Assembly (NCBI GenBank): GCA_002408065.1
Contig: DHQI01000033.1
Coordinates: 8,279-15,745 of the forward strand
Source: Bacteroidales bacterium UBA5342
Lineage (GTDB): Bacteria > Bacteroidota > Bacteroidia > Bacteroidales > UBA5342
Length of the DNA: 7,467 nucleotides
Direction of reading: 5' to 3'
The notes under the pieces were generated by a model. That model saw only the letters and a program-made list of their open reading frames with translations, searched no databases and was not told the origin of the DNA. This document shows positions 1 to 6,463 of the stretch, in pieces (the stretch's first letter is position 1; every line of letters starts with the position of its first letter). Made by a program: the position numbers and the translations under genes.

Positions 1-101
1 CTCATATTATATTGTTTTATTAGTTTATAACTATTACAAGGCAACTAAGCAGAATTCAGGCAGATGAGCTAAATGGCAGCAATTTCACCATAAACTTATC
101 A

Positions 102-235
102 GCATTTATGTCTATTAAGCAAGCCCATACATCTCTCCTTTGCCTTTTCTAATGAGAGTGAAAGCAAAATTATTGAATAATGAGGAAAGCACCAAACCAA
201 ATATTAAATGCTTCACTATTCTTTGACATAAATGC
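102..235. repeat. Perfect 11-bp inverted repeat, arms 112 nt apart
   Basis: GCATTTATGTC at 102-112 is the exact reverse complement of GACATAAATGC at 225-235. The match does not extend outward or inward. No target-site duplication is visible at the outer edges, so a miniature transposon is not supported. It could be a pair of binding sites for a regulator or the base of a long stem; in AT-rich DNA chance remains possible. Confidence 0.45.
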
Positions 236-319
236 GACTTAGAAATCGTTAATATTGAAAGAAATGTAGACTTTGGTCTTAAATGTTAATTTAAGGATTA
301 AGGGTTTTCTATTTTTTTA

Positions 320-327
320 TACTTTTG
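320..327 (+). promoter_or_regulatory. Bacteroidota -7 promoter box TACTTTTG
   Basis: TACTTTTG matches the Bacteroidota sigma-70 -7 consensus TAnnTTTG at every specified base. It ends only 4 nt before the ATG at 332, so transcription should begin at or within a few bases of the start codon. I do not see the usual -33 TTG at the expected distance; the spacer region is T-rich instead. Confidence 0.55.
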
Positions 328-331
328 CGCT

Positions 332-904
332 ATGCAATACAAGGAACTTTTTAAACGCACTTACATGCTGCTGCGTCAGCCACGCACTGAATGGCAGAAC
401 ATTGTAAATCAGGAACAAGATAAGGACAAAACCATAAATGATTTTGTATTACCTATGGTTGGCGTTTGTGCTTTGGCAGCATTTCTGGGGCAATTGTTTC
501 AGGGAGCTGGTCTCGAAAAAGCTCTGATTGCCGTTATTGTTTCATTAGGAAAAAATCTTGGTGGCGTATTCCTCACCTTTTTAATATTACAGGAAACCGC
601 TAAATATTTTGGCCTTAAACGCGACAAAACAGCTCATATGCAATTGGCAGGTTATGGTTTTGTCACCATCTTTGTGGTCGATATTGTTTACAAATTGATT
701 CCAGAATTTTTCTTTTTACCTGTATTACAGCTTTATCTGATTTATATCATGTGGGAGGCCTCTGAAACAGTTGCCAAAGTAGAAGACAAACGACGTGTGG
801 CCTATGTCCTTTTTATTTCATTTCTCATTCTAATCTTATCTATAGGCATAGATAACATACTGAGCCACACAATCAAGGCTAGCACTGAGATTGTAGCCGG
901 GTAG
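332..904 (+). CDS. Yip1-family integral membrane protein
   Basis: This 190-residue protein has a short cytoplasmic-looking N-terminus with the pattern usual for bacterial Yip1-domain proteins (residues 14-30, RQPRTEWQNIVNQEQDK, followed by a DFVLP segment at 37-41). About five hydrophobic segments follow, at roughly 36-56, 64-88, 105-122, 124-142 and 155-175. The family is related by fold to eukaryotic Yip1 membrane-traffic proteins, but the bacterial members have no established role and no catalytic residues are evident. The ATG at 332 lies 4 nt after a perfect -7 promoter box and has no Shine-Dalgarno sequence, suggesting a leaderless or near-leaderless message. The next in-frame Met is residue 12, but starting there would lose part of the conserved N-terminal pattern. 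A terminator-like hairpin overlaps the 3' end. Confidence 0.8.
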   Translation: MQYKELFKRTYMLLRQPRTEWQNIVNQEQDKDKTINDFVLPMVGVCALAAFLGQLFQGAGLEKALIAVIVSLGKNLGGVFLTFLILQETAKYFGLKRDKTAHMQLAGYGFVTIFVVDIVYKLIPEFFFLPVLQLYLIYIMWEASETVAKVEDKRRVAYVLFISFLILILSIGIDNILSHTIKASTEIVAG

Positions 905-912
905 TTTTTTTT
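877..912 (+). terminator. Candidate intrinsic terminator of the Yip1 gene
   Basis: GGCTA at 877-881 pairs with TAGCC at 894-898. The stem can be lengthened by CA/TG pairs (883-884 with 892-893) after one bulged base. It is followed by a run of eight T at 905-912. The T run starts 6 nt after the stem, which is further than ideal, and the stem lies inside the last codons of the gene. Confidence 0.4.
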
Positions 913-913
913 C

Positions 914-1006
914 CATAACGGTAAGCCGAGCATCCGTAGCTCAACAAGCATCAATACAAAAGGAAGAATCACGGCTTAACGGCTAAATGAAATGCAAAAC
1001 GTTATG
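914..1006. repeat. Two nested inverted repeats between the plus-strand genes
   Basis: CATAACG at 914-920 is complementary to CGTTATG at 1000-1006, and TAAGCCG at 922-928 is complementary to CGGCTTA at 972-978. The two pairs are properly nested, so a transcript could fold into a closing stem with an inner stem. The second arm pair is followed by ACGG (979-982), echoing ACGG (918-921) beside the first arm. No known riboswitch or RNA family is recognisable. Confidence 0.4.
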
Positions 1007-1047
1007 TACTAATTCCGGGCTTTTGACTCCGACCAATAAACTTTATT

Positions 1048-1566
1048 ATGGAATACATCATAGACATATTAAAAATCAGCATTCCTGCACTTTTGGTGTT
1101 TTGGGCAAGCTACAGCACTATAACACGATTCTTTGAACGTGAAAAGGAGAAACAAAGCAGTAGTAAGGAAGGTCAAAAAGACACAATGGCCTTACGCCTG
1201 AAAGCCTATGAACGCCTGACCTTGTTTCTGGAGCGCATTGTACCAGACAACCTTATACAGCGTACACAAAGCCCAACAATGAGCTGTGCTGAACTTCAAA
1301 TGCATCTGCTGAAAACCATCAGAATGGAATACGAGCACAACCTGACTCAACAACTCTATGTATCGGACGAGGCTTGGGAAAGTGTAAAAATAGCCAAAGA
1401 AACCATCAACCAACTTATCAACACAGCTATGGCAAGAGTTAATCCCGATGCGCCTTCGTTAGAACTGGCCAAGGTGCTCATTGAAACTTACCATAGTTCC
1501 GAAACAACACCTACAGAGATGGCTGTTCGCCAGCTAAAAGCTGAAGTGGTAAGTATGATGAGCTAA
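1048..1566 (+). CDS. Small N-terminally anchored protein of unknown function
   Basis: This 172-residue protein has one hydrophobic segment near the N-terminus (about 7-24). A charged linker rich in Lys, Glu and Ser follows (29-46), then a mostly helical soluble domain. The best-conserved-looking stretch is at 49-71, with the core LRLKAYERLTLFLERI at 49-64. This resembles a family of small Bacteroidota proteins of unknown function; I think it corresponds to the domain listed as DUF7935, but I cannot confirm that here. The linker after the membrane helix and the absence of a cleavable signal suggest the domain sits in the cytoplasm, tethered to the membrane. There is no Shine-Dalgarno sequence before the ATG. 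It lies 143 nt after the Yip1 gene on the same strand, with a possible terminator between them, so it may be transcribed separately. Confidence 0.75.
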   Translation: MEYIIDILKISIPALLVFWASYSTITRFFEREKEKQSSSKEGQKDTMALRLKAYERLTLFLERIVPDNLIQRTQSPTMSCAELQMHLLKTIRMEYEHNLTQQLYVSDEAWESVKIAKETINQLINTAMARVNPDAPSLELAKVLIETYHSSETTPTEMAVRQLKAEVVSMMS

Positions 1567-1689
1567 AAGACAGGACTTCACAGGGCCACAAAACAAAGGT
1601 AAATACTACCGGCAATACTCACATGAATGGCATAGGCAGAAGCATTAGATACGTGAGTCCTCATCTACCCTCATACTTATTTCATCATC

Positions 1690-1727
1690 AAAAAACATAA
1701 GATGCCGAAACACCAAACGTCTCCGGC
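1690..1727 (-). terminator. Weak terminator candidate after the trhA-like gene
   Basis: Reading the minus strand, GCCG (1727-1724) pairs with CGGC (1707-1704), with further G-U and A-U pairs possible inside around a short loop. A T6 run lies at 1695-1690. The hairpin begins 1 nt after the stop codon. The T run is 8 nt from the stem and the inner stem is imperfect, so this is only a candidate. Confidence 0.3.
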
Positions 1728-1728
1728 T

Positions 1729-2370
1729 CTATACAAACCATAAAACCCCTAGGAAATGACAGGCACTACCAGCCAACACAAAGCCGTGAAAAATAGCATG
1801 GTTATAAGGGATGCGTTTAATAGAATATAAAACAGCTCCAACAATATAACATCCACCGCCCCAGAAAAGATAAGTGATAGCACCTGAGGTCATACTTTGA
1901 ATCATCGGTTTTAGGGCTACCAACACCACGCAGCCCATGAGCACATAACTCAGCGTGGAAAGCAACTCGAAACGGCCGGTAAAAAACAATTTCAAGACAA
2001 CACCTAAGACCGCTATCACACCTACAATCACAGCAATAATCACCCCCCACTGTCCTCCAATACCCAAAAGCGAATAGGGCATATAAGTGCCGGCTATTAA
2101 TAGATAAATAGCTGCATGATCCAACACTTTAAGCTGACGCCTCTGCCTTGTTTTTTTGGCATTATGATAAAAAGTAGAGGCACTGTAAAGCAGGACTAAC
2201 GAGAGTCCATAACCAAGATAGCAAAAATAGCTCAAAGCCCCGCCGCCGTCCTGCGCTTTTCTGAGCAAAAGAAAAACCGCTAACAAAGAAAACAACAAGC
2301 CCAAGGCATGCGAATACACATTGAGCTTTTCTTCTGTAGCGGAGTATGGGAATAGGGGCTTTTCTGTCAT
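1729..2370 (-). CDS. trhA: Hemolysin III / TrhA-type PAQR membrane protein
   Basis: This 213-residue protein has the usual length and seven-helix hydrophobic pattern of the hemolysin III family (bacterial PAQR proteins, called TrhA after work on membrane-energetics homeostasis). Visible family signatures include the N-terminal EEKLNVYSHALG (14-25), an S-x3-H motif ending in H69 (STFYH), LDHAAIYLLIAGTYMPY (83-99) with D84, and an H-x3-H motif H191/H195 in HAIFHGF. In PAQR proteins these His and Asp residues bind zinc within the membrane. True hemolytic activity is doubtful for this family; a role in membrane fluidity or energy homeostasis is more likely. The ATG at 2370 sits just before the conserved N-terminus and has no clear Shine-Dalgarno sequence. 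It lies 84 nt downstream of the DUF3467 gene on the same strand and is the last gene of the minus-strand block. Confidence 0.88.
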   Translation of the reverse strand: MTEKPLFPYSATEEKLNVYSHALGLLFSLLAVFLLLRKAQDGGGALSYFCYLGYGLSLVLLYSASTFYHNAKKTRQRRQLKVLDHAAIYLLIAGTYMPYSLLGIGGQWGVIIAVIVGVIAVLGVVLKLFFTGRFELLSTLSYVLMGCVVLVALKPMIQSMTSGAITYLFWGGGCYIVGAVLYSIKRIPYNHAIFHGFVLAGSACHFLGVLWFV

Positions 2371-2454
2371 ATTATTGTCTTTTGATAGCTTGCTTATTTA
2401 CTGGGATACTTGTAGGCTTTGATGCCACCACTTATAAATACCGTCTAATAGCGC

Positions 2455-2772
2455 TTAAGCCTCAGCCTTAGGGGTAAATCCCATAGGAGGAATAGCCGGG
2501 CCATTGTTATTGACCTTAATAGGGCCATGTTGTCCTTCGTATTTCTTGATATTATCCTGTAAAGCAAACATTAATCGTTTAGCATGCTCTGGCGTAAGAA
2601 CAATACGCGACTTCACTTGTGCTTTAGGTGTGCCAGGCATAATGCGTACAAAATCTAACACAAACTCAGAAGTAGAGTGTGTAATGATGGCCAGATTAGA
2701 ATACGTACCTTGAGCGATTTCTTCTGTCAACTCGATGTTGATTTGTCCTTTTTGTTGTTCTTTATTTTCCAT
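2455..2772 (-). CDS. DUF3467 domain protein
   Basis: This 105-residue soluble protein has no signal peptide or membrane helix. The DUF3467 signature covers roughly residues 10-80: INIELTEEIAQGTYSNLAII at 11-30, then a DFVRIMPG turn (40-47), SRIVLTPEHAKRL (55-67) and a helix ending in NIKKYE (74-79). The C-terminal 25 residues are Gly-, Pro- and Asn-rich and probably disordered. The domain has no assigned activity; in Bacteroidota such genes are often found near core transcription genes, but here the neighbours are the mltD-like gene (128 nt upstream) and the trhA-like gene (84 nt downstream). The ATG at 2772 is the first codon of the recognisable protein and is preceded by A/T-rich sequence without a Shine-Dalgarno motif. 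Confidence 0.85.
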   Translation of the reverse strand: MENKEQQKGQINIELTEEIAQGTYSNLAIITHSTSEFVLDFVRIMPGTPKAQVKSRIVLTPEHAKRLMFALQDNIKKYEGQHGPIKVNNNGPAIPPMGFTPKAEA

Positions 2773-2900
2773 AATTCAATGTGTAAATGATCGTTTTTAA
2801 ATCAATTGAGATGCCTTCTTTACTGAAACAAGCTCAACACTTCGCTTTCACGCCGTTTGGCTTTAGCTTGCACTTCACTCAGAAATCATATATTTCTAAC

Positions 2901-4538
2901 TTAAATTTTGCGTATTTTTAAATACTGCCCCGGCTTAATATCATTACTATTCATACCGTTCAGCGCTTTAATATTTTCGGCCGAAACCCCCGGATAACGC
3001 CGTGCTATCACCCAAAGATTATCCCCGTTGCGTACTTGATAATACTCGTATTCGGCATTCAGATCCACCGCTACTTCTGTGGCATTTTTTGGTGAAGCTT
3101 TGGGAGCACTTTTCGTCTTACTGATATTTTTATACTTGTTCACCTTGTCCTTGGGCACATAAACCAATAACTTCTGATCAACACGTATCATATTGCGGTA
3201 TATATTGTTCCAATACCTTAGATCAGACACCCGCACATCATACCAATCAGCAATAAAGCCCAAATTATCACCTGATTTTACAGTATACGTCAGAGCTACT
3301 TTCCCAGCCGGTGCTACCCCGCGTGCCCTGGCATAAGAATTATTACCGGGTTGTACATTAGCCCTTTTTTTATCAATCATTTCATCGCGCTTATAGGCCA
3401 TAATGGAATCTTCCAGCATCACATAATCGGCCGAAGCCATGCCGGGCAAGGTCAGCACATACGATTGTTTTCCTCCAGGTATAATATCCAAGCGGTACTG
3501 CGGATTAATATCCCGCAACAGACTAATATCCAAAGACATCACCTCGGCTACCTGATTCAAATTTAAAGGTTTATTAACCATTACAGTATCAGTATAAGCA
3601 GGCAAATTATTCGGCACCGCCTTGATATTATGCTCTTCATAATAATTAACCAAATAGTTAGCAGCAATAAAAGCCGGCACATAACCACGTGTTTCGCGGG
3701 GTAAATAATAATAGATAGCCCAATAGTCGCGCTTACCACCACTGCGACGTATAGCCTTGTTCACATTACCCGGTCCACAATTGTAAGCCGCAATCACCAA
3801 AAACCAATCCTGATAAATAGCATACAAATCCTCAAAAAAACGAATAGCCTGCGTGGTTGACTCTACGGGGTCGCGGCGCTCATCGATGTAAGAGTCGACA
3901 TGCAAACCATACTGTTTACCGGTAGAATAGATAAACTGCCACAAGCCTGATGCACCGGCACGTGAGTAGGCCCTTGGTTTAAGACCGGATTCGATAATAG
4001 GCACACAACGTAGCTCCATGGGTAAACCTTTACGGTCGAGCTCTGCCTCAAAAATTGGCATATAGTAATCGAGCTTGCCCAACACTTCGGCACTATGCTG
4101 ACGCTTACGTTCGGTGTATACTTGAATATGTGCTTTTACAATTTTATTGTAAGGCATCTCTATCACCATGTTTTGTGACATATCGAGCAATCGTTGCTGA
4201 TAAACAGAATCCGGGAAGTGTGGCGAAGAAGCCGCCATAAGACTACTATCTTCAGGTGTCACAAAACTGTTTTTCCAATCGTCGTACAGTTGTACCATAT
4301 CGGCATCGAAAGCCTTTAGCGTTTCGTCGCTATAATCGATCACCGGAGCCTCCTTCAAGGGCACTATTTCCTTTTCCACATACACTGTATCGGTGAGGTA
4401 AACGGTATCCTGCTGCATCCCTTTTGCGACCTTATCGCTCCCCCATTTTTTATCTCCTATTTTAAACTGGAGATCAGATGAATAAACCAGTACAGGCAAC
4501 AGTGCGAACACCAGTAAATATTTTTTATTTATAATCAT
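2901..4538 (-). CDS. mltD: MltD-like lytic murein transglycosylase with LysM domains
   Basis: This protein cleaves peptidoglycan glycan strands between MurNAc and GlcNAc, leaving 1,6-anhydro ends, in the periplasm. Numbering here is from the upstream TTG at 4544, which would give 547 residues. A signal-peptide-like segment (about 3-23) is followed by an acidic, helical linker to about 145. The SLT/GH23 catalytic domain is about 150-300, with the expected catalytic Glu185 in VPIIESGLKPRAYS, then GASGLWQF (197-204), AYNCGPGNV (253-261) and LPRETRGYVP (281-290). A degenerate LysM-like segment (about 321-366) precedes two clear LysM domains (418-464 and 501-545) that bind peptidoglycan. No lipobox Cys is present, unlike the lipoprotein MltD of E. 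coli. I chose the ATG at 4538 (545 residues) because it directly starts the signal peptide; the TTG two codons upstream is possible. Neither start has a strong Shine-Dalgarno sequence. The gene lies 219 nt after the DUF5683 gene. Confidence 0.92.
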   Translation of the reverse strand: MIINKKYLLVFALLPVLVYSSDLQFKIGDKKWGSDKVAKGMQQDTVYLTDTVYVEKEIVPLKEAPVIDYSDETLKAFDADMVQLYDDWKNSFVTPEDSSLMAASSPHFPDSVYQQRLLDMSQNMVIEMPYNKIVKAHIQVYTERKRQHSAEVLGKLDYYMPIFEAELDRKGLPMELRCVPIIESGLKPRAYSRAGASGLWQFIYSTGKQYGLHVDSYIDERRDPVESTTQAIRFFEDLYAIYQDWFLVIAAYNCGPGNVNKAIRRSGGKRDYWAIYYYLPRETRGYVPAFIAANYLVNYYEEHNIKAVPNNLPAYTDTVMVNKPLNLNQVAEVMSLDISLLRDINPQYRLDIIPGGKQSYVLTLPGMASADYVMLEDSIMAYKRDEMIDKKRANVQPGNNSYARARGVAPAGKVALTYTVKSGDNLGFIADWYDVRVSDLRYWNNIYRNMIRVDQKLLVYVPKDKVNKYKNISKTKSAPKASPKNATEVAVDLNAEYEYYQVRNGDNLWVIARRYPGVSAENIKALNGMNSNDIKPGQYLKIRKI

Positions 4539-4627
4539 TCTCAATATATTTCTTTAAGTTTATCCCATCTCTTCATCCTGTAAATCAATAAGCTTAAGTA
4601 CAAAGCTGCCACCAGGCATTTAGGATG

Positions 4628-4657
4628 GAGCGCTCACTATATATCACCATATATCTC
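4628..4657. repeat. Palindrome plus tandem AT-rich 10-bp repeat upstream of mltD
   Basis: The perfect 8-bp palindrome GAGCGCTC (4628-4635) is followed directly by two tandem decamers, ACTATATATC (4636-4645) and ACCATATATC (4646-4655), differing at one base. The ATATAT units can also pair with each other around a four-base loop. The block is 90 to 120 nt upstream of the mltD start, in a gap with no gene, so it may be a regulator site or an mRNA structure. Confidence 0.4.
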
Positions 4658-4757
4658 CATGCTTATCAGGAGGTCGACACCAGAAATTTAATCTCGCTGG
4701 TTCACGTATTTTCTTATTTTTAAATCGAAAACTAACAGCATTAATAAGGTATCAAAA

Positions 4758-5429
4758 TCATTTATTTATATTCAGTCGTAAACTAACTCCCACTGTCGGG
4801 TTACGGTTGAACCAATCATACTTAAAATCTGGGGATACATTTAGCGACAAATCATCACTGACATCAAAATCGTAAAGGTGCGCTGCCACGTTGGCTTCAA
4901 TAATATTCAAAGCATATACTCCCACAAGGGAAATAATCAAGAGGTCACGGTCTCTACGATAATTATCTTTCCGGTTTTCCACCGTGCTTTCAAACCAGGA
5001 ATCGTCTGATATCACATAACCATCAGGGGTTATTTCGTCGTAGCGCGTCGTGGTGGGGTCATCGTCCACAAAATCGATATAAGCATTACGGTATTTCACA
5101 TAATTATCGTTATTCCAATAAATAAAATAAGCAATAGTGCCCATGGTGGCGTATATGATGGGAGCTTTCCACCACTGGTGGTTGTAGATCTGACCGGCAC
5201 CGGGAAAGGCAGCCGACAACATCGCTGCTTTTTTAGGGCTTGGCAACCAAACGGAGTCGTCCAGTGCCACATACACCGTATCACCGTAAACCCCTAACTG
5301 GTGGTCATGGCTGTGCGCCTGATGCTGATTCTGTACATGCTCTTCTTCCCCACTCTGAGCTACTCCTTGAGCCTGTATGGCCGGAATAGCAAAAACAATA
5401 AAGGATAAGATGAATAATAATTTTTTCAA
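4758..5429 (-). CDS. DUF5683 exported/membrane protein
   Basis: This 223-residue protein starts with a clear signal peptide (MKKLLFILSFIVFAIPAIQA, likely cut after residue 20). A His-rich stretch follows (H31, H36, H39, H41, H43). The DUF5683 signature comes next: PSPKKAAMLSAAFPGAGQIY (63-82) then NHQWWKAPIIYATMGTIAYF (83-102), the last part forming a membrane helix; a second hydrophobic segment is at about 163-180. Its function is unknown, but the gene sits beside parAB and a LysM/transglycosylase gene in many Bacteroidota, hinting at an envelope role. The start is TTG: the in-frame stop TGA lies seven codons upstream and no ATG or GTG lies between it and the signal peptide, so TTG at 5429 is the only sensible standard start. 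It begins 42 nt after parB and is probably co-transcribed with it. Confidence 0.88.
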   Translation of the reverse strand: MKKLLFILSFIVFAIPAIQAQGVAQSGEEEHVQNQHQAHSHDHQLGVYGDTVYVALDDSVWLPSPKKAAMLSAAFPGAGQIYNHQWWKAPIIYATMGTIAYFIYWNNDNYVKYRNAYIDFVDDDPTTTRYDEITPDGYVISDDSWFESTVENRKDNYRRDRDLLIISLVGVYALNIIEANVAAHLYDFDVSDDLSLNVSPDFKYDWFNRNPTVGVSLRLNINK

Positions 5430-5471
5430 ATCGCGATTTTTTGTGGCTCACGTTTGCAAATAGCGTGCTAA

Positions 5472-6359
5472 CTATGATTTTGTTTTATCTAAAATGCCCA
5501 GGATACGTTCAAGCTCCGTTTCGGATTCAAAATTAATGGTAATTTTTCCGTTTCCTTTGGGCGTACAAGACACCCCCACCTTAGTATTAAAAGCCAAACT
5601 AAGGGCTGACTTTAACTCTTTAAATTCCTTAGGCGTGCGCGCCATGGTCTTGCCACTCTGCACCGCCGTCTTTTCTCCACTATTCAGTTCTTTGACAATT
5701 TCCTCTACCTTACGTACCGAAAAGTCATATTTTACAATCTGTTCGGCCAGCATCTCTTTCTCTTTATCATCTTGCAGAGACAACAAAGCCCGGGCATGAC
5801 CAGTCTGGATATCACCTTTTTGCAAGAGCAACTGAACGCCCGCCGGCAATTTAAGCAAACGAATCATATTGGTGACCGTGCTACGGTTTTTGCCCACACG
5901 TTCGCTTACCTGCTCTTGGGTCAGTGTAAACTCTTCTATCAAACGCTGATAGGACAAGGCCACCTCAATAGGGTCCAGGTTTTCGCGTTGTATATTCTCA
6001 ACCAAAGCCATTTCCAGCATTTCCTCATCACCCGCTTCACGCAGATAGGCTGGTACCATAGTAAGTCCGGCAATTTTACTGGCACGGAAACGGCGTTCCC
6101 CTGAAATAATCTGATATTTATCCCCCGGCTGTTTTCGCAATGTCAAAGGCTGAACGATGCCCAATTTTTTGATTGATGCCACCAATTCTGCTAAAGCACT
6201 CTCTTCAAAATGGGTACGCGGTTGATAAGGATTAGCCTCTACCTTTTCGATCTCCACCTCTTTGAAATGAAGCACTCCGGAATTCTCCTGTATTTCCTTA
6301 GCATCCGCTATCAGCGCATTCAATCCTCTTCCTAATGCCGGTTTTTTTGTTGAAGCCAT
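5472..6359 (-). CDS. parB: Chromosome-partitioning protein ParB
   Basis: ParB binds parS sites near the origin, spreads as a CTP-dependent DNA clamp and acts with ParA (and, in many bacteria, SMC) to segregate chromosomes. At 295 residues it has the usual length. An N-terminal KPALGRGLNALI (6-17), the common ParA-contacting region, is followed by the ParB/Srx CTP-binding domain (about 35-125) with NPYQPR (43-48), the GERRFRA box (87-93) and ENIQRENLDPIE (121-132). The helix-turn-helix region that recognises parS is about 145-170 (LTQEQVSERVGKNRSTVTNM), with GHARALL at 187-193. A C-terminal dimerisation region covers about 243-295. The ATG at 6359 precedes the conserved N-terminus directly; only A/T-rich sequence, no Shine-Dalgarno motif, lies before it. 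The gap to parA is 104 nt and carries an inverted repeat and a homopolymer tract. Confidence 0.97.
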   Translation of the reverse strand: MASTKKPALGRGLNALIADAKEIQENSGVLHFKEVEIEKVEANPYQPRTHFEESALAELVASIKKLGIVQPLTLRKQPGDKYQIISGERRFRASKIAGLTMVPAYLREAGDEEMLEMALVENIQRENLDPIEVALSYQRLIEEFTLTQEQVSERVGKNRSTVTNMIRLLKLPAGVQLLLQKGDIQTGHARALLSLQDDKEKEMLAEQIVKYDFSVRKVEEIVKELNSGEKTAVQSGKTMARTPKEFKELKSALSLAFNTKVGVSCTPKGNGKITINFESETELERILGILDKTKS

Positions 6360-6426
6360 TTATTAAATATAAAAAGTGTAAAACGATTTGTAAATTATAT
6401 TGATAAACTCAAGGAGCACAATACAA

Positions 6427-6458
6427 GGGGGGGGGTGAACTATTAATAGCCGTTCACC
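6427..6458. repeat. G9 tract and 7-bp inverted repeat between parA and parB
   Basis: Nine consecutive G (6427-6435; C9 in the mRNA) overlap a perfect inverted repeat, GGTGAAC at 6434-6440 with GTTCACC at 6452-6458, spaced by 11 nt. The spacer contributes to a second palindrome, CTATTAATAG (6440-6449). In the transcript a hairpin would form just after the parA stop codon, followed by C-rich rather than U-rich sequence, so it is not a standard terminator. Confidence 0.55.
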
Positions 6459-6463
6459 TGATC

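Larger units (their letters stand above)
1..331. other. Gene-less AT-rich region upstream of the Yip1 gene
   Basis: No open frame of useful length runs through this stretch on either strand; stop codons are dense and the base composition is clearly AT-rich. It contains a perfect 11-bp inverted repeat (GCATTTATGTC at 102-112 and its complement at 225-235) and, at its right end, a Bacteroidota-type promoter box. I see no tRNA, no insertion-sequence remnant and no gene entering from the left edge. Confidence 0.7.

Noticed and set aside
929..1036. tRNA-like fragments: GTAGCTCAAC resembling a D-arm, and CTCCGACCA resembling a tRNA 3' end.
   Set aside because: No T-arm consensus, no acceptor-stem pairing and no anticodon arm at the right spacing; the resemblance is local only.
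1600..1660. Inverted repeat ACTCAC / GTGAGT in the convergent gap as a bidirectional terminator.
   Set aside because: The stem is 6 bp with a loop of about 30 nt and no T run on either strand.
2820..2885. Open minus-strand frame of 21 codons between the mltD and DUF3467 genes (a possible 17-residue peptide from a GTG at 2873).
   Set aside because: Too short, no ribosome-binding sequence and no recognisable product. It also overlaps a CAAGCT/AGCTTG inverted repeat (2829-2834 and 2865-2870) that may explain its composition.
2881..2897. Short inverted repeat AGAAAT/ATTTCT three bases after the mltD stop codon.
   Set aside because: Only 6 bp, AT-rich and without a following T run on the minus strand, so it is not a convincing terminator.
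5772..6104. Plus-strand open frame of 110 codons inside parB, and similar frames inside mltD.
   Set aside because: They are antisense shadows of strongly supported genes, with no family features or start signals of their own.
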